Shown piece after piece: positions 45,213 to 54,404 of a stretch of DNA of 64,000 nt. The notes beneath the pieces were generated by a model. It saw only the letters and a list, made by a program, of their open reading frames with translations. It did no database searches and had not been told where the DNA came from. Numbering within the stretch: position 1 is the first letter of the stretch; every line of letters starts with the position of its first letter. Where the stretch lies: the NCBI RefSeq assembly GCF_900411375.1, contig NZ_LS422981.1, positions 79,015 through 143,014 of the forward strand, in the 5' to 3' direction. The position numbers and the translations under genes were made by a program. The stretch is from Lentilactobacillus raoultii (GTDB lineage Bacteria; Bacillota; Bacilli; Lactobacillales; Lactobacillaceae).

Positions 45213-46691
45213 TTGCCAACTGAAAGACGTTCATTGATCATGCTATTCGGGGCAAACGGCGATCTTGCCGTTCGAAAGCTGTATCCTGCAATGTTCAAAC
45301 TTTACGAAAAAGGAAACATTCGTGATCACTTTGCTGTGATTGGCTCATCACGATATAAGGTGGATGACGCCAAATACCGGGAGTTAGTCATTAAATCTGT
45401 CTCAAAAGAATCGAGCAATAAAAAAAAGATCACTGACTTTGCCAGTCATTTTTACTTTGTTACTCATGACGTCACCGACTTGGCTCACTATTCTGCTTTA
45501 AAAGATAAAGCCGATGAATTAGATAAAAAGTATCAATTAGGAGGAAATCGGGTCTTCTATATTTCAATGGCCCCCAACTTCTTTGGTACCGTTGCTAAAA
45601 ACATTAAAAATCAAGGCTTGCTGTCAACTTCGGGTGGCTTCAACCGCTTAGTTATCGAAAAGCCATTTGGTCGCGACTTCGAGTCCGCAAAGGAATTAAA
45701 CGATGAATTGAGTAATGCCTTTGAAGAAAACCAGATTTTCCGAATTGACCATTACTTGGGTAAGGAAATGATTCAAAATATCGAAGCCATTCGCTTTGGT
45801 AATACCATTTTCGAAGCTCTTTGGAACAACCGGTATATCGATAACGTTCAGGTTACCCTGGCTGAAAAATTAGGGGTTGAGGAACGAGCCGGTTATTACG
45901 ATAATTCAGGTGCTTTGCGCGATATGGTTCAAAATCATATTATGCAAATTGTCAGTTTACTTGCGATGGAGCAACCGGTTGCATTCAAAGATACCGATAT
46001 TCGAGCTGAAAAAGTAAAAGCTTTGCGAAGCCTGCGTGTCTACAACGTGGCCGAAGCTTCAACCAACTTTGTCCGTGGTCAATACGGAGCCGTTGGTGAA
46101 AACCGGGCTTACCGTGATGAAGATGGTGTGCCAAAAGATTCCAATACCGAAACCTTTGTTGCCGGTAAGCTGTTATTTGATAACTATCGTTGGTCAGGGA
46201 CGCCATTCTACATCCGGACAGGTAAGAAATTGGCTGACAAATTCACCCGCGTTGATGTGGTCTTCAAGAAGCCGCTGGTAGATATCTTCTCCTTCCCTCA
46301 AAGCGGCAAGGCCCTGCTGAATGCCAACGTTTTAACCATCTTTATTGAACCAACCCAAGGCTTTTCACTGCTGGTTAATGCCAAAAACAGTGAACAAGGC
46401 TTCCACACTGAACCAGTTAACTTGGAATTTCTTGAAGACTCCAAGCGAACAAGAGAAACCCCACAACCTTACGAACGGTTGATTCATGATGTGTTGAAGG
46501 GCGACGGTACCAACTTTGCCAGCTGGCCGGAAGTTGCCAGTGCTTGGAAGTTCGTTGATCAAATTCGACGGGTTTGGGACATCCAACAACCAATGTTCCC
46601 GAACTACATTCCAGGTTCAATGGGACCAGTTTCAGCTGATGAACTATTGGCTAGAGACCATCGTGAATGGATCTATAAACTTAATCAATAA
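45213..46691 (+). CDS. zwf: Glucose-6-phosphate 1-dehydrogenase
   Basis: Protein of 492 residues, the usual length. It oxidises glucose 6-phosphate to 6-phosphogluconolactone. Signatures: LIMLFGANGDLAVRKLYPAM (NAD(P) fold), VIEKPFGRDFESAKELN, and the active-site IFRIDHYLGKEMIQNI. The start is TTG 45213 preceded by TAGGAGTGAAAAAA; the longer upstream frame crosses the promoter. Followed by gnd after 330 bases, so the two enzymes of the oxidative branch sit together. Confidence 0.97.
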   Translation: MPTERRSLIMLFGANGDLAVRKLYPAMFKLYEKGNIRDHFAVIGSSRYKVDDAKYRELVIKSVSKESSNKKKITDFASHFYFVTHDVTDLAHYSALKDKADELDKKYQLGGNRVFYISMAPNFFGTVAKNIKNQGLLSTSGGFNRLVIEKPFGRDFESAKELNDELSNAFEENQIFRIDHYLGKEMIQNIEAIRFGNTIFEALWNNRYIDNVQVTLAEKLGVEERAGYYDNSGALRDMVQNHIMQIVSLLAMEQPVAFKDTDIRAEKVKALRSLRVYNVAEASTNFVRGQYGAVGENRAYRDEDGVPKDSNTETFVAGKLLFDNYRWSGTPFYIRTGKKLADKFTRVDVVFKKPLVDIFSFPQSGKALLNANVLTIFIEPTQGFSLLVNAKNSEQGFHTEPVNLEFLEDSKRTRETPQPYERLIHDVLKGDGTNFASWPEVASAWKFVDQIRRVWDIQQPMFPNYIPGSMGPVSADELLARDHREWIYKLNQ

Positions 46692-47020
46692 TTTTAAAGA
46701 CCGTTTAAAAGGACTTGGCAGTTTAGGCTACTGAGCCCTTTTTGTAAATACTTTTCAATTTTTGAAAGCCAACGCATTTTAAGTAAAGTCATTTGTGGCT
46801 CATCTTTTCAACCATCACGCAGGTTAATCATGGTTTATTCATGGAATGACTGTCATTTATGAAAACGCTTCATTAATTTCGACGCTCCTTTTTCACAAAC
46901 TCATATTTAATCAATTGGATTACCTATGGTAGCGACATTTTATTTCACTTTCTGCTTGTGCAATGGTAAACTTATGGGTGTAGTATCGTAGTAATTCTTA
47001 ATAGAAAAGGATGGTTTTAA
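46692..47020. other. zwf-gnd intergenic region
   Basis: 329 bases. It contains a cre-like site near 46859 and a possible gnd promoter (TTGTGC at a long 19-base spacing from TAGTAT near 46980). No gene seen; a weak hairpin after zwf may terminate it. Confidence 0.4.
46859..46873. promoter_or_regulatory. cre-like site upstream of gnd
   Basis: ATGAAAACGCTTCAT matches the relaxed cre consensus WTGNAANCGNWNNCW except near the 3' end. It is about 150 bases before gnd. Confidence 0.35.
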
Positions 47021-48454
47021 ATGTCTGATCAAAAAGCAAACATCGGTGTTGTTGGAATGGCCGTTATGGGTAAGAACCTGGCCCTAAACATCGAAAGCCG
47101 CGGTTACACAGTTGGCATCTTCAACCGAACCGGTGCCAAAACCGAAGCTGTTATGAAAGATCACGGAGACAAAAAGTTAGTTCCAAGTTACTCAATTGAG
47201 GACTTCGTAAAGTCTCTTGAAACACCTCGACGAATTATTTTGATGGTCAAGGCCGGTAAACCGACCGACGCTGTCATTGATGAATTACTGCCACTTCTCG
47301 ATAAGGGCGATGTCCTAATCGATGGTGGTAACACTAACTTCCACGACACCATGGCTCGTAACGCCCGCCTAGACAAGTCAGGAATCAACTTCATTGGCAT
47401 GGGCGTTTCCGGTGGTGAATTAGGTGCCCTCCAAGGCCCATCACTAATGCCGGGTGGCCAAAAAGAAGCTTATGATCTGGTTGAACCGATTTTGAAGCAG
47501 ATCGCTGCCAAAGCCCCTGCTGACGGTGAACCATGTGTTACCTACATTGGTCCTAACGGTGCCGGCCACTACGTTAAGATGGTCCACAACGGGATTGAAT
47601 ATGGTGATGAAGAGTTAATTGACGAAAGCTACAACATTTTAAGAAACCTTGCCGGATATTCGGTTGACGAATTGGCCGACATCTTCAAGGAATGGAATAA
47701 AGGCGAACTTGACAGTTACTTAATCGAAATCACTGCTGATATCTTAACTCATAAAGATGATCTCGGCGCTGACAAGAGCAAGCCAATTGTGGACATGATC
47801 CTTGACCGTGGTGCCAATAAAGGGACTGGTAAGTGGAGTTCACAAGATGCCTTGGAAATCGGTGTTGATCAGTCAGTGATCACTGAAGCCGTTTATGCCC
47901 GCTTCATTTCCATGCTGAAGAAGGAACGGGTTGCAGCTTCCAAAGTGTTACCAAAACCAAAAGGTGACGTTGATTTCGACAAGAAAGAAATTGTTGAAAA
48001 GGTTCGTGAAGCGCTCTACTTTGGTAAAGTCATGAGTTATGCGCAAGGCTTTGCTCAATTAAAAGAAGCTTCTGACAGTTACAAGTGGGACATTAAACTT
48101 GGTGAAATGGCTAAGATTTGGCGTGCCGGCTGCATTATTCGGGCTCGCTTCCTGCAGAACATTACGGATGCTTATGATAAGAATCCTGATTTGCAGAACC
48201 TACTGCTTGACCCATACTTCACTGACATTGCCAAGAAGTATCAAGAATCAGCTCGTGATGTGGTAGCTCTAGCAACGAAAGCCGGTGTTCCGGTACCATC
48301 ACTCGCTGCTGCCGTTTCCTACTACGATTCATACCGTTCAGAAGTGGTTCCTGCGAACCTCTTGCAGGCCCAACGTGACTACTTCGGTGCCCACACCTAC
48401 GAACGGGTTGACCGCCCAGGTAGCTTCCACTACACATGGTACAAAGAACAGTAA
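47021..48454 (+). CDS. gnd: 6-phosphogluconate dehydrogenase, long form (decarboxylating)
   Basis: Protein of 477 residues, the standard NADP+-type homodimer length. [22 protein letters not shown] is the Rossmann loop, [12 protein letters not shown] and [21 protein letters not shown] bind substrate, and [21 protein letters not shown] holds the catalytic residues. The C-terminal helical domain ([24 protein letters not shown]) is complete. It forms ribulose 5-phosphate, CO2 and NAD(P)H for the phosphoketolase route. Start ATG 47021 follows AAAAGGATGGTTTTAA. Confidence 0.97.
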   Translation: MSDQKANIGVVGMAVMGKNLALNIESRGYTVGIFNRTGAKTEAVMKDHGDKKLVPSYSIEDFVKSLETPRRIILMVKAGKPTDAVIDELLPLLDKGDVLIDGGNTNFHDTMARNARLDKSGINFIGMGVSGGELGALQGPSLMPGGQKEAYDLVEPILKQIAAKAPADGEPCVTYIGPNGAGHYVKMVHNGIEYGDEELIDESYNILRNLAGYSVDELADIFKEWNKGELDSYLIEITADILTHKDDLGADKSKPIVDMILDRGANKGTGKWSSQDALEIGVDQSVITEAVYARFISMLKKERVAASKVLPKPKGDVDFDKKEIVEKVREALYFGKVMSYAQGFAQLKEASDSYKWDIKLGEMAKIWRAGCIIRARFLQNITDAYDKNPDLQNLLLDPYFTDIAKKYQESARDVVALATKAGVPVPSLAAAVSYYDSYRSEVVPANLLQAQRDYFGAHTYERVDRPGSFHYTWYKEQ

Positions 48455-48475
48455 TTAATAGCATTTTAAAAAATT

Positions 48476-48522
48476 AAAAAGTCGAACCGCTACGTCAGTG
48501 ACGTTGGCAGTTCGGCTTTTTT
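48476..48522. terminator. Bidirectional terminator
   Basis: AAAAAGTCGAAC and GTTCGGCTTTTTT hairpin between convergent genes. Confidence 0.75.
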
Positions 48523-48537
48523 AAATCTTATTTAATT

Positions 48538-49239
48538 TTAGTAGGTAACCGTTGGGTGCTCATGATCAACGTATTGGACTTTGACTGTAGCCCCAAGATA
48601 TCGTTCAATATCACTCGCTAAGTCATTCATAGCTTGAGCATGTTTCTCCTGCCATTCCGGTTTTAAACACTCTGAATACATCAGAATATCGGTTGAATCC
48701 TCAGTTGTCTCAACTTCTTTGGCATCCCGCCACGCCCAACAACGGCTGGTAACCCGCTGATCATCACGATAGATTACTTCACCTGGTAAGGCGGGATCAG
48801 ATTCATCTTCGCCAATTGCCGTAAATGGTTCGCCACCCTTGGCAACTTCCAGACTCATATTTCCTTGAATCTTATTCATATCTAATGCGCCAATCGGAAA
48901 CCCGGTTTGCAGTGAGATTGCGTTATAGATATCCACTAATGGGTCAATACTTCTCACTGGGTTGCCTTTCTTGGCACGTTTTAAAAGATTTTCAACCGCA
49001 AACCGAGCACCTTTTTTGGTTTTAAACTTTCTGAAAGCTTCCCGCCACTCATGGATCAGTGGATTAGCACTAATTGGCTCATTGGGGATCAGTTCGGAAA
49101 CGTGCTGGTTAGCTTCATCCAATAATTCAGGTGGTACCTGACCTCGTTGATGATTATCCAAATGATGAACGGAAAGAACTGCAATCCGAACATCCGGAAA
49201 GATTTTCCAAAAAGCCGCTTGAACGGTAAACTGACTCAT
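48538..49239 (-). CDS. B3/B4 tRNA-binding domain protein
   Basis: Protein of 233 residues similar to the B3/B4 editing domain of the phenylalanyl-tRNA synthetase beta chain, found as a free-standing protein. NPVRSIDPLVDIYNAISLQTGFPIGALDMNKI and ALPGEVIYRDDQRVTSRCWAWRD are the family landmarks. A trans-editing or amino-acid-sensing role is possible but unproven. Start ATG 49239 is preceded by TTGAGGTGAAAGTTA. Confidence 0.85.
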   Translation of the reverse strand: MSQFTVQAAFWKIFPDVRIAVLSVHHLDNHQRGQVPPELLDEANQHVSELIPNEPISANPLIHEWREAFRKFKTKKGARFAVENLLKRAKKGNPVRSIDPLVDIYNAISLQTGFPIGALDMNKIQGNMSLEVAKGGEPFTAIGEDESDPALPGEVIYRDDQRVTSRCWAWRDAKEVETTEDSTDILMYSECLKPEWQEKHAQAMNDLASDIERYLGATVKVQYVDHEHPTVTY

Positions 49240-49359
49240 TAACTTTCACCTCAATAATTAATTTGTATTACATTAACTCACTCATGCCGCTGCTTATAAG
49301 CGATTAGAAGACATGATTAAAAACCGCCTGCCTACTCTCCGCCAGTTTGATAAATCAGC

Positions 49360-49992
49360 TTACTCAATTGCCGCTTCAATAGCGGTTAAAAGCTCCCGAG
49401 TGGCCGCTTTGGCATTTTTAGCCTGCATAATCGCTGACACAACCGCAACGCCATCAACATGAGCCGGCTCGATCGCCTGCACATTATGCGCCTTTAAACC
49501 ACCAATTGCGTAAACCGGAATGTGAACCGCGGCTTTGATTTTTCCTAACGTTTCAATGCTGGTATGAACCGTCTTAACATGGGTTTGGGTGGGAAAGATC
49601 GCGCCTACGCCTAAGTAATCAGCCCCCTGCGCTTCGGCCAGTTTAGCCTGCTTTAGAGTCTTGGTTGTCGCCCCAATAATTTTACGATTGCCCAAAATCC
49701 GCCGGGCAACTTCAACCGGCAAATCGCTTTGTCCCAAATGCACACCGTCAGCATCAACTGCCTGGGCAATATCCAGACGATCATCAATAATTAATGGAAT
49801 ATGGTGCCGATCAGCAATTCGTTTCACTTGAATGGCCCACTGATAAATTTCGCGACTTGATCGGTGTTTCTCTCGTAACTGTAGCAAGCTGACACCAGCT
49901 TCACAAGCCAGATCAATTTGCTGCAAAAAGTCTTCATCATTTAAATGAGTGTGGTCAGTGACCAGGTACAATGGCCGATTGGTAATCTTCAT
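49360..49992 (-). CDS. thiE: Thiamine-phosphate synthase
   Basis: Protein of 210 residues. It joins HMP pyrophosphate and thiazole phosphate to thiamine phosphate. Signatures: LYLVTDHTHLND, LLQLREKHRSSREIY, PLIIDDRLDIAQAVDADGVHLGQSDLPV and ADYLGVGAIFPTQTH. ATG 49992 follows GGAGGAATTGATC; the frame opening at 50007 starts in the ribosome binding site. It lies 2.7 kb from the TPP-riboswitch operon on the other strand and has no riboswitch of its own in view. Confidence 0.95.
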   Translation of the reverse strand: MKITNRPLYLVTDHTHLNDEDFLQQIDLACEAGVSLLQLREKHRSSREIYQWAIQVKRIADRHHIPLIIDDRLDIAQAVDADGVHLGQSDLPVEVARRILGNRKIIGATTKTLKQAKLAEAQGADYLGVGAIFPTQTHVKTVHTSIETLGKIKAAVHIPVYAIGGLKAHNVQAIEPAHVDGVAVVSAIMQAKNAKAATRELLTAIEAAIE

Positions 49993-50105
49993 GATCAATT
50001 CCTCCAAATTCAGAATTAGTAACAGCTAATATCTTCGTGCAAAGTCTACCCAACTTGGAAGAACTTTGCAACCAGTCCATTTTTGAACGGAAGAGTCAAA
50101 AACTG

Positions 50106-50762
50106 CTAGGGCTGAGTTAATTTACTATCATTTTTCTTTTTTCGCGATTTATGCGGATAGAAAAAAATAATGACAGTCAGGCAAGTTGAGCGAAGCAAGA
50201 TATTAAAAACCTCTCCAGTGATACCTCCTAACTTCTCTACTTGATTATTAACCTTCATTAACTGGAAAAATTGATTATTTAGCGGAATCACACTGGCATT
50301 TACCATCAGTAAAATAAAAAAAGTCACTGTAAGGACTACTAACCGAACATTTTTCTTATATCGATCCCAATCGGCATAAGTCGAAAAAAATAAAACCACA
50401 TTAGCAAGTGAGAGCAACATAAGCATCGGCCCATTAATACTCAAAAAATCAAATAAATTACAATAACTGATAACCATCAGGATGAGGTTTAAATAATATG
50501 TAATCTTGGCCAGCTTATCTGCTCGCCGATTTTGTTTACTCTGTTCTTCGTAGTGTTCCAACAGGTGATCATCTTTCAATAAGTTATCCGTTGAAATTCC
50601 GAAAACTTCACTCAACTGCGTAATGCTGTTGATATCTGGATATCCCCGACCATTTTCCCAGCTGGAAATCGTTTTCCGGGAAACGTGAAGTTTGTCAGCT
50701 AACTCTTGTTGGGTCAAATTATTTTGTTTTCGATAATACCGCAATTTATCTGAGATATCCAC
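50106..50762 (-). CDS. XRE-family regulator fused to a membrane domain
   Basis: Protein of 218 residues. Residues 1-65 are a Cro/C1 helix-turn-helix (LRYYRKQNNLTQQELADKLHVSRKTISSWENGRGYPD). Residues about 80-205 contain four to five membrane segments. Membrane-anchored XRE proteins of this kind occur near small membrane-protein, bacteriocin-immunity or stress genes. The start is GTG 50762 after GAGGGGGATTCGAC. It is followed upstream, on the same strand, by four small membrane-protein genes. Signal and targets unknown. Confidence 0.82.
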   Translation of the reverse strand: MDISDKLRYYRKQNNLTQQELADKLHVSRKTISSWENGRGYPDINSITQLSEVFGISTDNLLKDDHLLEHYEEQSKQNRRADKLAKITYYLNLILMVISYCNLFDFLSINGPMLMLLSLANVVLFFSTYADWDRYKKNVRLVVLTVTFFILLMVNASVIPLNNQFFQLMKVNNQVEKLGGITGEVFNILLRSTCLTVIIFFYPHKSRKKKNDSKLTQP

Positions 50763-51089
50763 GTCGAATCCCCCTCACCATAGGCTTTTAATCATTATGT
50801 AACAAATTCAAGCCCCCTGTCAAACCAATGTCTAGTTATTGTAGACCCCCAATGACGTCGTTACTTTACGCTTCAAATACTTGGAACAGTCTATTCGGTA
50901 ATCTCCTGCTTTTTCTTTTTTGGCCTGTGTTACCGGGTTACATTATATCTATAAGATTACGGACTGAACCCTAAGCAACAGCTAACCTTAACTTCATATC
51001 ACTAACTAGCGGCAAGTCATTCCCATCCCTTCTCTTAGAAGTCTTCAGAATTACTTGCCGTTTTTGTAAAGCATATTAAAAATAATCGT
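50763..51089. other. Intergenic region with orphan plus-strand hairpin
   Basis: 327 bases separating the XRE gene from the small membrane-protein genes. It holds a plus-strand terminator-like hairpin at 51010-51065 without a plus-strand gene before it. A weak plus-strand promoter (TTGGCC, 18 bases, TATATC near 50945) could start a short RNA. Confidence 0.4.
51010..51065 (+). terminator. Plus-strand terminator-like hairpin
   Basis: CGGCAAGTCATTC pairs with GAATTACTTGCCG (one mismatch) and is followed by TTTTTG on the plus strand. Confidence 0.5.
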
Positions 51090-51278
51090 TCAATTCATGC
51101 GTTTAAAGAATAATGTATATACCAGCCCTATCAGGCCAATCATGGTGAACGCTGCTTCAGCATACCAATCAAAACGATTTAGATTGATGTGAACCGCTGC
51201 CCCGACGCTTGTAGCGAAAATAATTAGCCAGAGCCAGAAGTCGACGCTAAGATAGAATTTCTTATTCATTTTCAACAT
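51090..51278 (-). CDS. Small membrane protein 1 of 4
   Basis: Protein of 62 residues with two hydrophobic segments (FWLWLIIFATSVGAAVHI and FTMIGLIGLVYTLFF). KFYLSVDFWLWL resembles RFYKTFDFWLGL in the fourth gene of the cluster, so these two are related. Start ATG 51278 is preceded by GGAAAGGAAAGTGAC. Not recognised. Confidence 0.65.
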   Translation of the reverse strand: MLKMNKKFYLSVDFWLWLIIFATSVGAAVHINLNRFDWYAEAAFTMIGLIGLVYTLFFKRMN

Positions 51279-51336
51279 GTCACTTTCCTTTCCTCAATTA
51301 AAAACAGTGACTGTCATCGGCAACCCAATTTTTAAA

Positions 51337-51546
51337 CTATTTTGCCTTTCTAATCTTCAGATACCTACGTATACCATCAACGCCAATTAAAATTATGCCA
51401 AAAGTGAGCAGCAAAACATTAATCCAGCTCACGTTGGTACTCAGTATGCTTGGAAGCCAAAGCAAGAACAAGAATAACAACAAAATATAGTGTGGCAAAA
51501 GCGCCTTGTATTTACCATGCAATGCCTTTTGAAGTTTAAATAACAT
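51337..51546 (-). CDS. Small membrane protein 2 of 4
   Basis: Protein of 69 residues with two hydrophobic segments and basic ends (MLFKLQKALHGKYK and RRYLKIRKAK). The ribosome binding site is weak, so the start is uncertain. Not recognised. Confidence 0.5.
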   Translation of the reverse strand: MLFKLQKALHGKYKALLPHYILLLFLFLLWLPSILSTNVSWINVLLLTFGIILIGVDGIRRYLKIRKAK

Positions 51547-51614
51547 TTTCAGCGATTTTCATTCATCGATTGGACTCGAATGAATGACAAATCTTCCCTC
51601 CTCTTTATTCATTA

Positions 51615-51878
51615 TTAACCCGAAATCACCATAAATTTAACCAACGAGATCAAAACAAAGGCAATCTGCAAGTAGAAATCAAACTTATTCAGTTTGTTGG
51701 TGTCATTTGTAGACTCAAAAATATTAAAATGGGCCATGACCGTGATCAGTGAAGCAAAGCAGACAAGTGCTAGAATCACAGGTACCGTTACCCATAACGC
51801 TGTTAACAACAACATTAACGTCATCGCGAACAGCCCCATTTTTTGCCAGTTACCTTCATAATAAGTTTCTTCTGTCAT
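51615..51878 (-). CDS. Small membrane protein 3 of 4
   Basis: Protein of 87 residues with three hydrophobic segments. NKLNKFDFYLQIAFVLISL near the C-terminus again carries the F-D-F pattern seen in members 1 and 4. Start ATG 51878 follows GGAAAGGAAGTAAACTAA. Not recognised. Confidence 0.6.
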   Translation of the reverse strand: MTEETYYEGNWQKMGLFAMTLMLLLTALWVTVPVILALVCFASLITVMAHFNIFESTNDTNKLNKFDFYLQIAFVLISLVKFMVISG

Positions 51879-51922
51879 TTAGTTTACTTCCTTTCCTTGT
51901 TCAAATCTTTTGTTTCACACTT

Positions 51923-52117
51923 TTAGCGACCCTTTTTCTTGAGAAACGGGTAACCAATCAATGAAATCCCAAGGACCAACCCGATAAGATCAAGCAAAAA
52001 GGTGATATTAAAATGGCTCACTTGAATCACTCCAGGTAGATTTGCAACAATCATGTACAGCCCAAGCCAAAAATCAAAGGTCTTGTAAAATCGATAACCT
52101 TTCTTTGTTCCGTCCAT
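51923..52117 (-). CDS. Small membrane protein 4 of 4
   Basis: Protein of 64 residues (MDGTKKGYRFYKTFDFWLGL) with two hydrophobic segments and a KKKGR end. ATG 52117 follows GGAGGAGATAGCG, the best ribosome binding site of the cluster; it is probably the first gene of the operon. Related to member 1. Confidence 0.65.
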   Translation of the reverse strand: MDGTKKGYRFYKTFDFWLGLYMIVANLPGVIQVSHFNITFLLDLIGLVLGISLIGYPFLKKKGR

Positions 52118-52409
52118 CGCTATCTCCTCCATTATCAGTTTCATTAAAAAATTATGTGAAAACTAATTAATGACTACAGTATCTCTCTAAATGGTAAAAA
52201 CCCCTAGCTATTCTTAACAGACATTGGAAAATTAGCATTTGTTACGAATCTTAGACATTAATCAGTGCTTTTTTCAGTATTGAAAAACAGTTTCCGCCTT
52301 AGTTTTCATTAATGGTTTGCGGTTTTCAGTTAACGTTCAAGAGACAAAAAAGCCGACCCATTTTGGCAGCTGATTACTTAGTGAGGCAATTCCACTATTT
52401 TCTATTCGC
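52118..52409. other. Divergent intergenic region
   Basis: About 290 bases between the small membrane-protein cluster and the thiamine leader. Apart from the promoter for the thiamine operon at its right edge I see nothing clear; AT-rich stretches around 52150-52190 may hold the promoter of the membrane-protein genes. Confidence 0.35.
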
Positions 52410-52438
52410 TTGACTTTTTCTACTGAAACCGCTATAAA
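52410..52438 (+). promoter_or_regulatory. Promoter of the thiamine operon
   Basis: -35 TTGACT (52410-52415), 17-base spacer, -10 TATAAA (52433-52438). Confidence 0.75.
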
Positions 52439-52474
52439 TAATACATAAGCTGCAAAGCTTAATTGAATATTTCG

Positions 52475-52657
52475 TCTGGGGTGCCTAGGCGTGACTGGTT
52501 AATAATTACGATTGTTAATCATCGCGTTCGCCAAGGCTGAGATAATACCCATCGAACCTGATACAGTTTGTACTGTCGAAGGAAGAGCGAACCGGAAAAT
52601 TGATTTTAAACCTGACTTCCGAGATCTTCTTTTAACAGAAAAGAAGATCTCTTTTTT
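52475..52657 (+). promoter_or_regulatory. TPP (THI-box) riboswitch with terminator
   Basis: The leader contains CTGGGGTGCC, GGCTGAGATAATACCC and ATCGAACCTGATACAG, the conserved core of the thiamine pyrophosphate aptamer (about 52475-52595). A terminator hairpin GAGATCTTCTTTT/AAAAGAAGATCTC with TTTTTT follows at 52621-52657. Binding of TPP should favour termination before thiS. Confidence 0.95.
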
Positions 52658-52735
52658 GTTAGAACCAACTCAGTTGTCAATTTCTTAAACTGGATCCCCT
52701 TCCTTCGAGCAATCTTGAAGAAAGGGGCTTTTTGT

Positions 52736-52930
52736 ATGGTAACCGTTAATGGTCAGGAAGAAAACGTTGCTGGGCAAACCGTCATTGATTTTCTTAAGCA
52801 GCGCAATGCACCTGTTGATAACATCGTTGTGGAACGTAACGGTGAAATCGTTCACCGGGCTGAATTTGATCAAGTCACACTGGCAGCCGGTGACAAAGTG
52901 GAATTAATTTCATTCGTTGGTGGCGGCTAA
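52736..52930 (+). CDS. thiS: Sulfur carrier protein ThiS
   Basis: Protein of 64 residues with the beta-grasp fold and the required C-terminal Gly-Gly (ELISFVGGG). The terminal glycine is adenylated by ThiF and turned into a thiocarboxylate for thiazole synthesis. ATG 52736 has AAAGGGG upstream. First gene of the operon, 19 bases before thiF. Confidence 0.94.
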   Translation: MVTVNGQEENVAGQTVIDFLKQRNAPVDNIVVERNGEIVHRAEFDQVTLAAGDKVELISFVGGG

Positions 52931-52949
52931 AGGGAGGCAATTTAAAAGT

Positions 52950-53594
52950 ATGGAAGCAGAAGTTCAAGGACAATCGTATCAAGATGTGTACGAAGGCATG
53001 AAGGAGCGTAACGTCAAGGACTCCACTGATAAACTGGCAGCGGCCCATGTCACTATTGCTGGCGCTGGTGGCCTTGGATCCAACATCGCTATTGCACTCA
53101 CCAGAATTGGTGTCGGTCATCTCAAATTAATCGATTTTGATTCAGTAGAACTCAGCAATTTAAACCGGCAACAGTTCAAATTAAGTCAGGTTGGAATGCC
53201 AAAAGTTATGGCGCTCAAACAAAACCTGCAGGAATTTAATCCATTTATTGAAATTCAAACGGCCCAGGTTAAAGTTACTCATGACAACGTTAAGGAACTC
53301 TTCGCCAGCGCTGATATTATCTGTGAAGCATTTGACAATCCGGCTGCCAAAGCCATGTTGTTGGATGCCGCGTCAGAATTCTATCCGGACAAACCACTTA
53401 TAATGGGCACCGGTATGGCTGGCGTTCACAGTTCCAACACGATTTCAACTAAGCATCCCAGAGCCAATCTTTACATTGCTGGCGATGGAACCAGCACGGG
53501 GGCTGAAGGTTTAATGGCACCCCGAGTAATGATCTGCGCTGGTCATGAAGCAAACATGATTACCCGACTAATTTTAGGTCAAACTCAAATTTAA
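52950..53594 (+). CDS. thiF: ThiS adenylyltransferase ThiF
   Basis: Protein of 214 residues. [21 protein letters not shown] is the ATP-binding glycine loop of E1-like enzymes and [17 protein letters not shown] follows. It is the short ThiF subtype without the zinc-binding cysteines of MoeB-like proteins. It activates the ThiS C-terminus. ATG 52950 follows AGGGAGGCAATTTAAAAGT; the frame opening at 52917 overlaps thiS. Confidence 0.93.
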   Translation: MEAEVQGQSYQDVYEGMKERNVKDSTDKLAAAHVTIAGAGGLGSNIAIALTRIGVGHLKLIDFDSVELSNLNRQQFKLSQVGMPKVMALKQNLQEFNPFIEIQTAQVKVTHDNVKELFASADIICEAFDNPAAKAMLLDAASEFYPDKPLIMGTGMAGVHSSNTISTKHPRANLYIAGDGTSTGAEGLMAPRVMICAGHEANMITRLILGQTQI

Positions 53595-53607
53595 GGAGGA
53601 AATTAAG

Positions 53608-54393
53608 ATGTCAGTATCCAATCAAGATCAAGACGAATTAACGATTGGCGGTCACAAGTTTACATCCCGATTCATTCTAGGTTCCGGAAAATATTCTTAC
53701 GACTTGATTGATTCAGCCATTAATAACGCTAAAGCACAAATTATCACCATGGCACTGCGCCGCAACACCAGTGGCTCAGAAAATATCTTAAACTTTATTC
53801 CAGACGGGATTACGATTCTGCCAAACACTTCCGGTTCAACAAATGCCGAAGAAGCGATTCGAACTGCACGAATTGCCCGCGAATTAAGTGGCAGTGACTT
53901 CATTAAGCTTGAAGTTGTGCCGGATAAGAAGTATCTGATGCCGGATAACTATGAAACGTTAAAGGCCACTGAAGTATTGGCTAAGGAAGGCTTCATCGTG
54001 ATGCCATACGTCCTGCCCGACTTGAATATTGCTCGCCAATTGGTTGATGCCGGTGCCGCAACGGTCATGCCATTAGCCGCACCAATTGGCACTAACAAAG
54101 GCCTCTCGACCAAAGACCTGATCCAAATTCTGGTAGACGAAATTGACGTCCCAATTATCGTGGACGCCGGAATTGGTCGCCCAAGCCAAGCTGCCGAAGC
54201 AATGGAAATGGGCGTTTCGGCTGTTATGGCCAACACGTCAATGGCCACTGCCGGCAACATCCCCTTAATGGCCGAAGCTTTCAAGCTGGCCATTGAAGCC
54301 GGTCGAAAAGCTTATCTGGCAAAACCGGGACGAGTCATCGAACATGGCGCAGTTGCTTCCTCACCATTAGCCGGTGTCAGTGCTGCAAAGTAG
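53608..54393 (+). CDS. thiG: Thiazole synthase ThiG
   Basis: Protein of 261 residues with a TIM barrel. [35 protein letters not shown] (Schiff-base Lys region) and [21 protein letters not shown] are the family landmarks. It builds the thiazole ring from deoxyxylulose 5-phosphate, ThiS thiocarboxylate and dehydroglycine. ATG 53608 follows AAGGAGGAAATTAAG. The dehydroglycine source (ThiO or ThiH) is not encoded in the operon. Confidence 0.95.
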   Translation: MSVSNQDQDELTIGGHKFTSRFILGSGKYSYDLIDSAINNAKAQIITMALRRNTSGSENILNFIPDGITILPNTSGSTNAEEAIRTARIARELSGSDFIKLEVVPDKKYLMPDNYETLKATEVLAKEGFIVMPYVLPDLNIARQLVDAGAATVMPLAAPIGTNKGLSTKDLIQILVDEIDVPIIVDAGIGRPSQAAEAMEMGVSAVMANTSMATAGNIPLMAEAFKLAIEAGRKAYLAKPGRVIEHGAVASSPLAGVSAAK

Positions 54394-54404
54394 AAGGTGA
54401 TTCA

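Noticed and set aside
52715..52735. TTG 52715 as thiS start
   Set aside because: It overlaps the AAAGGGG ribosome binding site; ATG 52736 gives the normal ThiS N-terminus.
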